NCBI RefSeq assembly: GCF_008370325.1
Contig: NZ_VNIP01000010.1
Location: forward strand, 1 to 64,000
DNA: 64,000 nt
Direction of reading: 5' to 3'
DNA from: Martinezella tropici
GTDB taxonomy: Bacteria; Pseudomonadota; Alphaproteobacteria; Rhizobiales; Rhizobiaceae
Below are positions 26,221 to 34,109 of this stretch, one piece after another. How positions within the stretch are numbered: the stretch's first letter is position 1; every line of letters begins with the position of its first letter. Both the position numbers and the translations under genes were made by a program. The notes under the pieces are model-generated. The model worked only from the letters and a program-made list of their open reading frames with translations, had not been told where the DNA came from and searched no databases.

Positions 26221-27312
26221 ATGATGAAAAGTGGTCTTGAAGACGTCATTGCCGCAGAAACAAAGCTGTCCGACGTCGATGGTGCAGCCGGTCGCCTGAT
26301 CATCCGCGGCGTGTCGCTGGATGATCTGGTGGCGACCAGCCGCTTCGAGGATGTCGCAGCGCTGTTGCTCGATGGCCTGTTCGACGAGCATATCGACGCG
26401 GCCTCCATCCGGACGCAGCTCGGCGCGGCCCGCCTTGCGCTCTTCCCGCATGTGGAGGCTGCCGATGCCGCTGTGCTCGCGCTGCCGCCAGTCGATGCCG
26501 TGCGTGCCTTGCTGGCTCGCCTCGGCGACGGCGAGGACTTTGCGACGGCCGTCCGCCTGATGGCGGCGCCCGCCGTCTTCCTGCCTGCCGTATTGCGATT
26601 GCAGCAAGGCGAGACGCCGATCAAGCCGGATGCATCGCTTTCCCAATCGGCTGATATCCTGCGCATGCTGACGGGCCGTGTTCCGACAGCGGAGCAGACG
26701 GCGGGTCTCGATGCCTATCTGGTGACGATTTCCGATCATGGCCTCAATGCATCGACCTTCGCCGCGCGCGTCATTGCTTCGACCCATGCGGGCCTGACCT
26801 CTTCCGTGCTCGCGGCGATCAGCGCCCTTAAAGGTCCTCTGCATGGCGGCGCCCCCGGCCCGGTTCTCGATATGCTCGACGGTGTCGGCAAGCCCGAAAA
26901 TGCCCGCGCATGGCTGTCGCAGGCGCTCGATCACGGCGAGCGGCTGATGGGTTTCGGCCATCGCATCTATCGCGTCCGCGATCCGCGCTCCGACGCCCTG
27001 AAGACGGCGTTGAAGCCGATCTTTGCGAGCGGACAGGCGGATGCCGCGCGCATCGCCTTGGCGGAAGCCATCGAGGCGGCGGCCCTCGCGCTTTTGAAGG
27101 AGCGCAAGCCGGATCGTCCCTTGGACGTCAATGTCGAATATTACACCGCCCTGCTGCTCGACGCGCTCGGCTTCCCGCGCAGTTCCTTTACCGGCGTCTT
27201 CGCGATCGGCCGCACGGTCGGCTGGATCGCCCATGCGCGCGAACAGACGCTCGACGGGCGCCTGATCCGCCCACAGTCACGCTATGTCGGCCCCTTGCCG
27301 AAAGCGGCATAG
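26221..27312 (+). CDS. Citrate synthase/methylcitrate synthase-like protein
   Basis: 363 residues, no extra N-terminal domain. His208 (GPLHGGAPG) and His247 (GFGHRIYRVRDPRSDAL) are kept; the position of the catalytic Asp reads Glu306 in 'DVNVEYYTALLLDALG'. The C-terminal 'AIGRTVGWIAHAREQTLDGRLIRPQSRYVGP' is conserved and shared with the divergent paralogue ('RPRARYVGP'). Condenses an acyl-CoA with oxaloacetate if active. The ribosome site AAAGGAG precedes the ATG; an alternative start is the second codon. This is unlikely to be the main TCA-cycle enzyme, which in rhizobia is a longer type II protein. Confidence 0.9.
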   Translation: MMKSGLEDVIAAETKLSDVDGAAGRLIIRGVSLDDLVATSRFEDVAALLLDGLFDEHIDAASIRTQLGAARLALFPHVEAADAAVLALPPVDAVRALLARLGDGEDFATAVRLMAAPAVFLPAVLRLQQGETPIKPDASLSQSADILRMLTGRVPTAEQTAGLDAYLVTISDHGLNASTFAARVIASTHAGLTSSVLAAISALKGPLHGGAPGPVLDMLDGVGKPENARAWLSQALDHGERLMGFGHRIYRVRDPRSDALKTALKPIFASGQADAARIALAEAIEAAALALLKERKPDRPLDVNVEYYTALLLDALGFPRSSFTGVFAIGRTVGWIAHAREQTLDGRLIRPQSRYVGPLPKAA

Positions 27313-27328
27313 TGGTTCCAATAAACGC

Positions 27329-28204
27329 TCAGGCGGCCGCGGATTGGCGCGGCCGCATCATGCCTTCGCGGATGTGACGGGCAAGCTCCAGCGTCTGGGG
27401 CGTTGCGTTCCCCTTGGGCAAATGCAGGTTGATCGCAAAGATCGGCAGTTCGGGAAGCCCTTGCTCGACCGTGAGGATATCGAGATCGGCCGGAACGGTG
27501 GAGGCGAGCCAGGCGGTTACCGCGAGATCCGTGCGCACCGTCGCCGTGGTCGCCTCGATATTGCCGTTCTCGAAAACAGTCCGCCAGCGCAGCCCATCCT
27601 TGCTGAGTGCCGCAAAGACGGATGACCGGAAGGCACAGGTATCGGCCACCATCGAGATCGGCAATGGCACCTTGCGATGGGCACTGCCTGCCTTCGCGCC
27701 GACCCAGACAAGCCGCTCGACGGCAAGGCATTCGCCCTGCGACGTTCCGTATGCTTCCTCGACGACACAGAGGTCGACGGTCCCCTTTCCCAACTCTTCG
27801 AGCAGTTCCGGTGATGATGCGCAGACCAGCGAAATCTCCACCTGCGGATAGCGCTCGGCATAGGATTTCAGCACAGGTGCCAGCGTTGCTCCCACGAGAT
27901 CATAGGGAACGCCGAGCCGGACGCTGCCGCGGACGCTCCTCTCCGTCATGTCGTCCCAGATCTCGTCGTTCAATGCCAATAGGCGGCGGGCGTTGCCGAA
28001 CAATCGTTCGCCCGCTTGCGTCAGCCGCAATCCGCGCCTGTCCCGCTCGAACAGGGTACAATCAAGCATGTCCTCCAGCCGTTTGATCTGCTGGCTGACG
28101 GCGCCCTGCGTCATATGCAGCATATTGGCGGCAATCGTCATGCTCCCCTTGTCGGCAACGGCAGCAAAGGTTCGGATAAGGGCTATGTCGAGGTTCCGGA
28201 TCAT
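27329..28204 (-). CDS. LysR-family transcriptional regulator
   Basis: 291 residues. Classic LysR helix-turn-helix 'LDIALIRTFAAVADKGSMTIAANMLHMTQGAVSQQIKRLEDMLDCTLFERDRRGLRLTQAGE' followed by the type 2 periplasmic-binding-like effector domain. Convergent with the citrate-synthase-like gene (16 bp apart) and divergent from a LysE-type exporter 100 bp away, which is the standard layout for a regulator of that exporter (compare ArgP/LysG with ArgO/LysE). Confidence 0.93.
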   Translation of the reverse strand: MIRNLDIALIRTFAAVADKGSMTIAANMLHMTQGAVSQQIKRLEDMLDCTLFERDRRGLRLTQAGERLFGNARRLLALNDEIWDDMTERSVRGSVRLGVPYDLVGATLAPVLKSYAERYPQVEISLVCASSPELLEELGKGTVDLCVVEEAYGTSQGECLAVERLVWVGAKAGSAHRKVPLPISMVADTCAFRSSVFAALSKDGLRWRTVFENGNIEATTATVRTDLAVTAWLASTVPADLDILTVEQGLPELPIFAINLHLPKGNATPQTLELARHIREGMMRPRQSAAA

Positions 28205-28304
28205 GGCTCGTATTATAAACGCTAATGCCAAGATCCTTCAATATTCGTTTTGCTGATGAAGACTGCCTCTCTATCCCTTGTCTCAAAATCGAGAAAGGCT
28301 GGAG

Positions 28305-28904
28305 ATGACTGTCGAAACCCTGTTGCCCCTGATCCTCTTCGCATTGGTTTCGACCATAACGCCGGGAGGCGCCACGACGCTCGCGACCGCATCCGGCGCG
28401 CATTTCGGCTTTCGCCGGTCGATCCCGGTCATGGCCGGCTTCGCCGTCGGGCTTGGCTCCATGGCAGGCGCGACGGCCGCGGGGCTTGGCGGAGTATTGC
28501 TGGCGCTGCCGACGCTGCAGATCGGCATGAAGGCACTGGGTTCGCTCTATCTGATCTGGCTTGCCGTCCGGATCGGCGGGAGCGGCCCGCCGAGCAGGGC
28601 CGGCCAGATGGCGAGGCCTACCGGCTTCGTCGCCGGTCTCTGGATGCTCTGGCACAATCCCAAGGGTTGGGCGATGACCATGGGTGCCGCCGCTTCTTTC
28701 GCCGCGCTGGCGGAAAGTCCCGTCAGACTCGCAGTCCTGCTCGGCGTGACCTTCTGCCTGGTCGCGGCCTTCTCGCTCGCCGTGTGGTGCATTCTCGGAC
28801 AAATGCTCGGGCGTCTGCTGAAAACGGCATGGCAGTGGCGCGCTGTCAATATCTTGCTCGCCTGCCTCCTGGTGATTTCGATCATTCCGATGTGGCATGA
28901 ATGA
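28305..28904 (+). CDS. LysE-family amino acid exporter
   Basis: 199 residues, six predicted spans. 'LILFALVSTITPGGATTLATASGAHFGFRRSIPVMAGFAVG' carries the family's SxTPGP-like motif (here TPGG), and 'LWMLWHNPKGWAMTMGAAASF' matches the NPK signature. Exports a small amino acid or related compound. The start at 28305 follows AAAGG; a longer in-frame start at 28278 lies nearer the promoter region. Likely controlled by the divergent LysR gene. Confidence 0.9.
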   Translation: MTVETLLPLILFALVSTITPGGATTLATASGAHFGFRRSIPVMAGFAVGLGSMAGATAAGLGGVLLALPTLQIGMKALGSLYLIWLAVRIGGSGPPSRAGQMARPTGFVAGLWMLWHNPKGWAMTMGAAASFAALAESPVRLAVLLGVTFCLVAAFSLAVWCILGQMLGRLLKTAWQWRAVNILLACLLVISIIPMWHE

Positions 28905-28930
28905 AAGCCGGCACGCTGAGGGCGGGATGA

Positions 28931-30790
28931 TCATGTTCGGCTGCGCCAAAGCCATATGGTCAATGTCCCGGCGCGGCCACGCAAGCTTGCTTCGATCGGA
29001 CCTTCGAGGTTCCCTTCCCTGAAAGGAGTGCTGTCCCGACCGGCGGAAAGCAACAGCTCGTCGCTGATGGCGATCTCGGCGCGATTGCTGGCGGCGACCT
29101 CCATCAGACGGCTGGCGATGTTGACCGTGTCGCCGGTTGCGGTGATCTGCTGGCGCCCGCCACCGCCGAGCCTCGAGGCGACGATGGTGCCGAAATGCGC
29201 GCCGATCTTGAAGCCGATGCGGGATGCCACCGTCTCCGGCAGCGCCGAGAGCCAGCCTCTCATCCGCTCGGCCAAACGAATGCAACAGTGCGCCGCATCG
29301 GAGGGATCGCTGGGCCTCGGCTGCGGCAAGCCGAACAGGATCATCGCTCCATCGCCCATGAAGCTGGTGATGGCGCCGCCGCATGCAGTCACCTCCTCAT
29401 CGACGAGATTGTAAAAGCCGTTCAGCAGTTCCCGCACGGCAGCCGGGCCGATCGTTTCGCTGAGACCCGTGAAACCGTTGATATCGATGAAGACGACGGC
29501 AGCTTGCTGATGCACCGGGCTTGCGAGGAAATCGGGATCACGGGCAAGATGTTCGGCAAGGCCGGGCGCCTCGATGCGTTGCAGGAGCTCGCTTTGCTCG
29601 GCGAAGCGCGTGGCCCGCCTGCGGTCGAACCAAAGCTGTGCCGCGCCGAACAGCAGCGCCGGCGGCACGGTCGCGGCAATCGGCAGGGCGGCACTCAGCC
29701 AGATCCCATGCTTGAAGGCGCTGACATTGACTGCGAACCAGACGAGCACGACGCCGAGGACTGTTATCAGGCCAATGGTACTACGCTGCCAGGAGAGAAG
29801 GCCGACGACGAGCAGCGGCAAACCGATGGCGAAATAGAGATCGATGAAGCGAATGTTGCGGTCGCGCGCCAGGCCGTCTCCGGCAATCAGATGCGTGATT
29901 GAGGTGGAGATGACTTCGACACCCGGCAGAACGGGATCGAAGGGCGTTGGAAAGACATCGCTGCCACCGGTAACGGTTGCGCCGATGACGACGACATGAT
30001 CCTTGATCGCAGCTTCCGGCAATTGCCCGTTGAGCGCCGCGCTGGCACTGATAGTGCGGATCGTGCCGCGCGGACCGTAGAAAGAGAGCGGCAAGAGATA
30101 GCCGGTATCGGTCTGGATGGACCGGCCGCCGATCTTGATACGATCGGAGATGACGGTTGTCTGCTCATCGGTTGCGGCGGAAACGACGCGCAGCGAAAAG
30201 GATGGCTCGATCCGCTCGCCGCTGCGAAACAGCATCGGAACGAAACGCGGCGTTCCCGCCTTGTCCGTCTGCACATTGACGATACCATAGCTTGCGGCGT
30301 CGGCGAACCGCTGCTGCGGTTCAAGGAATTGCAGGGCGCTTGGCACGCGGGCGAGGGGTTCCCTGCTGTCGTCAACGACACGCTGTCGGCTTTCGGGGAA
30401 AACGCCGGCTGCAGCCAGCACGACTTTGGTTCGCTTCAGCGATTGCTCCAACGCGGAATCGCCAACCTCGTCACCGGAATCGACCAGAAGCAGGTCGAGC
30501 GCGATGGCTTTCGGTCCCAGCGCGCCGATGGCATCGATGATTTTGGCGAGCGCTGTCCGCGGTAAGGGATAGTGCCCCGCCACACGCGACGTATCATCGT
30601 CTATGGCAACAATCGTGACGAGATCGGGTGGTTGGTGGCTGCCACCGAGCGTATTGCGAAGGTTCGTCAACGTCGCTTCGGCGTTGTCGACGAAGGGAAT
30701 GTCACCACGCAGATGAGCGATGCCGAGGCCCAATCCCCAGACGGCAGTCAAGAGTAGTGCAATCAGCGTCTGCAGCGGTGGTCTGCGCAT
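28931..30790 (-). CDS. CHASE2-domain class III adenylate/guanylate cyclase
   Basis: 619 residues. One N-terminal membrane span, an extracytoplasmic CHASE2 sensor (about 30-310: 'TIVAIDDDTSRVAGHYPLPRTALAKII', 'VVVIGATVTGGSDVFPTPFDP'), three C-terminal spans (about 315-390) and a cytoplasmic cyclase domain (about 430-610). The metal-binding aspartates are in 'VFIDINGFTG' and 'FMGDGAMILFG', and 'ATGDTVNIASRL' carries the transition-state Asn and Arg. The domain looks catalytically complete. Second gene of an operon with a FecR-domain protein (12-bp gap). Confidence 0.95.
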   Translation of the reverse strand: MRRPPLQTLIALLLTAVWGLGLGIAHLRGDIPFVDNAEATLTNLRNTLGGSHQPPDLVTIVAIDDDTSRVAGHYPLPRTALAKIIDAIGALGPKAIALDLLLVDSGDEVGDSALEQSLKRTKVVLAAAGVFPESRQRVVDDSREPLARVPSALQFLEPQQRFADAASYGIVNVQTDKAGTPRFVPMLFRSGERIEPSFSLRVVSAATDEQTTVISDRIKIGGRSIQTDTGYLLPLSFYGPRGTIRTISASAALNGQLPEAAIKDHVVVIGATVTGGSDVFPTPFDPVLPGVEVISTSITHLIAGDGLARDRNIRFIDLYFAIGLPLLVVGLLSWQRSTIGLITVLGVVLVWFAVNVSAFKHGIWLSAALPIAATVPPALLFGAAQLWFDRRRATRFAEQSELLQRIEAPGLAEHLARDPDFLASPVHQQAAVVFIDINGFTGLSETIGPAAVRELLNGFYNLVDEEVTACGGAITSFMGDGAMILFGLPQPRPSDPSDAAHCCIRLAERMRGWLSALPETVASRIGFKIGAHFGTIVASRLGGGGRQQITATGDTVNIASRLMEVAASNRAEIAISDELLLSAGRDSTPFREGNLEGPIEASLRGRAGTLTIWLWRSRT

Positions 30791-30802
30791 CGCGTCGCGA
30801 CC

Positions 30803-31336
30803 TCACTGGCCGAGGCGAGCCATCAAAGCGTTTATGCGCGGCTGTCCCCATTGGGTGACACGCAATGCGGAGCGGCTGCGGTCGACATCCACGCCTTGCC
30901 CTTGGCCGAGCGTAACCCCCTGCCCGGTCGATACCTTGTTGACCGCGACCCGGCCGCGCAAGACAAGCACGGACGTGTTGCCCCGTTTCACATCGACGGC
31001 CCATCGCGTGCCGCGCACGGCGGCGATTGCCTGTGGCGTTACCACTTCGAATCCTCCCTGAACGCGACCGGCATCCACATCGATCAGCGCTGCCTTGCTG
31101 TCGAGCACAACAGCATCCACGCGGCCATCACGGTTCCGGTCCGCAAGCCGATAGTGCGCGCCGCGCTCGACGGTGATGCTGAGCCCAGCTTCGCAATTCA
31201 ACATCTGGCGCTCGGCGCTGACAGCGGGCCGCAACGGACAATTCGCGACGGCTTGCGCGGAAGCGGTGCCGGCGCTGATGATGCACAGGGTGCCTGCCGC
31301 CAGCGCCAGGCTACGAATATTGCTTGCGTGGATCAT
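30803..31336 (-). CDS. Secreted FecR-domain protein
   Basis: 177 residues with a signal peptide of about 28 residues. A FecR-type segment runs 'GGFEVVTPQAIAAVRGTRWAVDVKRGNTSVLVLRGRVAVNKV' (about 95-140). No membrane anchor or sigma-binding N-terminus is seen, so it is not a canonical FecR. Residues 66-74 read DRNRDGRVD, resembling a calcium-binding DxNxDG loop. It precedes the CHASE2 cyclase by 12 bp; CHASE2 cyclases often sit next to FecR-domain proteins, so it may be a periplasmic partner of the sensor. Confidence 0.85.
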   Translation of the reverse strand: MIHASNIRSLALAAGTLCIISAGTASAQAVANCPLRPAVSAERQMLNCEAGLSITVERGAHYRLADRNRDGRVDAVVLDSKAALIDVDAGRVQGGFEVVTPQAIAAVRGTRWAVDVKRGNTSVLVLRGRVAVNKVSTGQGVTLGQGQGVDVDRSRSALRVTQWGQPRINALMARLGQ

Positions 31337-31422
31337 GATTGTGGCCCCTCATCGCATATAACTGGAGCCGCGGACGGCGATTTCCAGTCACGGCATGCTC
31401 GATCCCTGAGGACGATGATGCG

Positions 31423-32472
31423 TCATGAGCGCTTGATCTGCAAGTTGTCGTAGCCTCTGGCTTTGTAGAGCACGGTCGAAATCACCCAGCTCAGCAGGAA
31501 AATGCCGACGACGACGAAACCGAAATTGGCAAGATTGTCATTGAGTTCGCCGATCAAGCTCCAGAAGCCGCCTTCAAGGCCGAGCTTGTCGGAAATCAGC
31601 CCCAGCGCCTCTATGCCGCCGATAAAGATGGCGACGACGACCGAGGCCGCCGTGATCGTCAGATTGTACCAGAGCTTGCGCACCGGCTTGACGATGGCCC
31701 AGCGATAGGCTCCGGTCATCAGCGTGCTGTCGAGCGTGTCCATCAACGACATGCCGGCGGTGAAGAGCGCCGGGAAGAGGAGGATAGTCCAAAAGGACAT
31801 GCCCTGCGCGGCCTGAGCTGCGGAAATGCCGAGAAGCCCGATTTCCGTCGCGGTATCGAAGCCGAGGCCGAAAAGAAAGCCGATCGGATACATGTGCCAT
31901 GAGCGGGTAACGACCTTGAACATCGGCCGGAAGATGCGGGCCAGAAAGCCGCCGCCGGCAAGCAGCGTATCGAGATCCTCGTCCGCGACCCTCTCGCCCC
32001 TTTGTGCCCGCCTGAAGGCGGACCAAACGCCTTTGAGGACAAAAAGGTTGGCAACGCCGATCAGAAGCAGGAACACTGCCGAAACCGCCGTGCCGATGAC
32101 GCCGCCCACATCGTGGAAGGAATCGAGCTGGCTCTGCATGGCGGCCGCCGTCGCGGCAATCAGGATCGAGGCGATCACTACGATCGAGGAATGGCCGAGC
32201 GAAAAGAAGAAGCCGACCGCATGGGGCTGCTTCTTTTCCTGAATGAGCTTGCGCACGACATTGTCGATCGCAGCGATATGATCGGCATCGAAGGCGTGGC
32301 GAAGCCCGAACATATAGGCAAGAAGCGCAATACCAAGCAGTGAAGGCCTGTCGGCGAAAGCGGCCCAGGCCCAAACCCATGCGGCAATATTGAACGCGAT
32401 CAGCAATGCGAAAGTGAGAGCGATCTTGGCTCTCGGTCTTTCCGCGCGATCGTCAAATGGATTGAGGATCAT
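31423..32472 (-). CDS. Nickel/cobalt transporter (NiCoT: HoxN/NixA family)
   Basis: 349 residues, eight spans expected. The NiCoT signature is present: 'FGLRHAFDADHIAAIDN' in the second span, 'FFSLGHSSIVV' and 'LFGLGFDTATEIGLLG'. It imports Ni2+ or Co2+ across the inner membrane, supplying urease, hydrogenase or cobalamin. No urease or cob gene is next to it. I looked for a cobalamin riboswitch or an obvious NikR site in the 141 bp upstream and saw neither. Confidence 0.95.
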   Translation of the reverse strand: MILNPFDDRAERPRAKIALTFALLIAFNIAAWVWAWAAFADRPSLLGIALLAYMFGLRHAFDADHIAAIDNVVRKLIQEKKQPHAVGFFFSLGHSSIVVIASILIAATAAAMQSQLDSFHDVGGVIGTAVSAVFLLLIGVANLFVLKGVWSAFRRAQRGERVADEDLDTLLAGGGFLARIFRPMFKVVTRSWHMYPIGFLFGLGFDTATEIGLLGISAAQAAQGMSFWTILLFPALFTAGMSLMDTLDSTLMTGAYRWAIVKPVRKLWYNLTITAASVVVAIFIGGIEALGLISDKLGLEGGFWSLIGELNDNLANFGFVVVGIFLLSWVISTVLYKARGYDNLQIKRS

Positions 32473-32613
32473 ACTTTTGTTCCCGTTATGCTTACTCGCA
32501 CAGTGCCATGGAACGGGAAGCGGCGCGACAGTCGAATGACGTAGGTGCCGAAGTTATTCGCAGTGTCACAAAAATGAGCAAACTCGGCGCGACCGGGTCT
32601 GCTCCGCGCCTGA

Positions 32614-33006
32614 TTAGCCTATTTCGAACGGGTGCCCTTCATCGGCCCAGCCGGTCATGCCGCCGATCATGACCTTCACGCGCTTGCCCAGCGAGCCCAG
32701 GCGCCAAGCCGCCTTGTCGGTGCCGTTGCAATGCGGCCCGGCGCAATAGACGACGAATAGCGTATCGTCAGGCCATTCCGCCATCTTCCGCGCGGTCATC
32801 TTGCCATGCGGCAGATTGATCGCGCCGGGAATATGCTGCTCCTGGAACATGGCAGGACCGCGAACATCGAGCAGGACGAAATCCAAATTGCCTGACGTCA
32901 TCGCCTGGCGCACATCGGAGCAATCAGTCTCGAAGGCAAGCCTGCAGGCATAGTGCTCTGCGACGAGGCTCGGGGCGGCTGCGGGGATTTCACTGACCAG
33001 GGACAT
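32614..33006 (-). CDS. Single-domain rhodanese-like protein
   Basis: 130 residues. Rhodanese fold: 'LDFVLLDVRGPAMFQEQHIPGAINLPHGKM' and the active-site loop 'FVVYCAGPHCNGTDKAAWRLGSLG', ending 'VMIGGMTGWADEGHP'. The loop CAGPHC contains the reactive cysteine. The start at 33006 has AAGGAG. It is divergent from ftrA, a pairing I have seen in other proteobacteria, which suggests a shared stress or sulfur-transfer role. Confidence 0.92.
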   Translation of the reverse strand: MSLVSEIPAAAPSLVAEHYACRLAFETDCSDVRQAMTSGNLDFVLLDVRGPAMFQEQHIPGAINLPHGKMTARKMAEWPDDTLFVVYCAGPHCNGTDKAAWRLGSLGKRVKVMIGGMTGWADEGHPFEIG

Positions 33007-33092
33007 GGAACGCTCCTTCTTGGGTTCGGTGCATTCATGCCTGAGTGATCTCACAGTTGAAATTGGCCGAAATGCCATATAGCGTCAACATC

Positions 33093-34109
33093 ATGCCAAA
33101 CTCCGGTAACCCAAATCTTCTCGGCCCGCATGTCGTCACGCTCGTCTATGATGGGTTGTGCACGTTCGAATTCGGCGTCGCCTACGAAATCTTCGGCCTG
33201 CCACGGCCGGAAATGGGCGATGACTGGTATCGCTTCTCCGCCTGTGCGATCGAGGACGGCCCGTTGCGCGCCGCCGGCGGGCTCACGGTGCAGGTCGATC
33301 ACGGGCTTGAGGTCATTGCCCATGCCGATCTGATCATCGTGCCTGGTTGGCGCGGGATCGGGACGCCTGTCCCTGACCCGCTGATCGCCGAGCTGCAGGC
33401 CGCCAGCCGCCGTGGCGTGCGCATCATGTCGCTATGCTCGGGCGTGGCGGTCCTTGCCGCCGCCGGATTGCTCACTGGCCGAAAGGCGACCACGCATTGG
33501 CGATATGTCGATTCCATTGCCGCGCGTTATCCGGACATATCAGTGGATGCCGACGTCCTTTATGTCGACGAAGACAGCGTGCTGACAGCCGCCGGCAGCG
33601 CCGCCGCCATCGATCTCTGCCTGCATGTGGTGCGCCGGGATTTCGGACCTGATATCGCCAACAGCGTCGCGCGCCGCCTCGTGGTGCCACCGCATCGTGA
33701 GGGCGGCCAGGCGCAATACATCGAGACACCGGTTCTGAGGCAGCGCGAGGGAGCACGTCTGGGGCCACTGCTGGAATGGATGCGCGAGCGTTTGCAGGAA
33801 GAGCAGCCCATTGCCGCGCTTGCAGCGCGGGCGGGCATGAGCGTGCGGACCTTCCAGCGCCGCTTCGAGGCGACTACCGGCATGTCGCCGGGCGAATGGC
33901 TACTCAGCGAGCGGCTGCGGCGCGCCCGCGATCTGCTTGAAAAACAAACAACCATCTCGTTGGACGATGTGGCGGTGGCGAGCGGATTTGGATCGCTCGC
34001 CACCATGCGCCATCACTTTCGGGAGAAGCTTGCGGTCAGTCCGAGCGACTACCGCAAGCGGTTCGCCGCTCTTAGACCAGACGGCTCTGTTCCGTCGCTG
34101 CTTCGATGA
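33093..34109 (+). CDS. ftrA: FtrA-type GlxA/AraC transcriptional activator
   Basis: 338 residues. N-terminal DJ-1/PfpI-like domain ('HVVTLVYDGLCTFEFGVAYEIFGLPRPEMG', 'RIMSLCSGVAVLAAAGLL') and C-terminal AraC helix-turn-helix pair ('IAALAARAGMSVRTFQRRFEATTGMSPGEWLLSERLRRARDLLE'). The start at 33093 was preferred because known FtrA proteins begin close to the 'VVTLVYD' strand; 33072 and GTG 33045 are in frame. Its 3' end overlaps the 3' end of pyrG by 38 bp on the opposite strand. Confidence 0.9.
   Translation: MPNSGNPNLLGPHVVTLVYDGLCTFEFGVAYEIFGLPRPEMGDDWYRFSACAIEDGPLRAAGGLTVQVDHGLEVIAHADLIIVPGWRGIGTPVPDPLIAELQAASRRGVRIMSLCSGVAVLAAAGLLTGRKATTHWRYVDSIAARYPDISVDADVLYVDEDSVLTAAGSAAAIDLCLHVVRRDFGPDIANSVARRLVVPPHREGGQAQYIETPVLRQREGARLGPLLEWMRERLQEEQPIAALAARAGMSVRTFQRRFEATTGMSPGEWLLSERLRRARDLLEKQTTISLDDVAVASGFGSLATMRHHFREKLAVSPSDYRKRFAALRPDGSVPSLLR

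Noticed and set aside
32473..32613. Search for a cobalamin riboswitch or NikR operator before the nickel/cobalt transporter
   Set aside because: No cobalamin box, and only a half-site-like GTATGA at the start codon itself.
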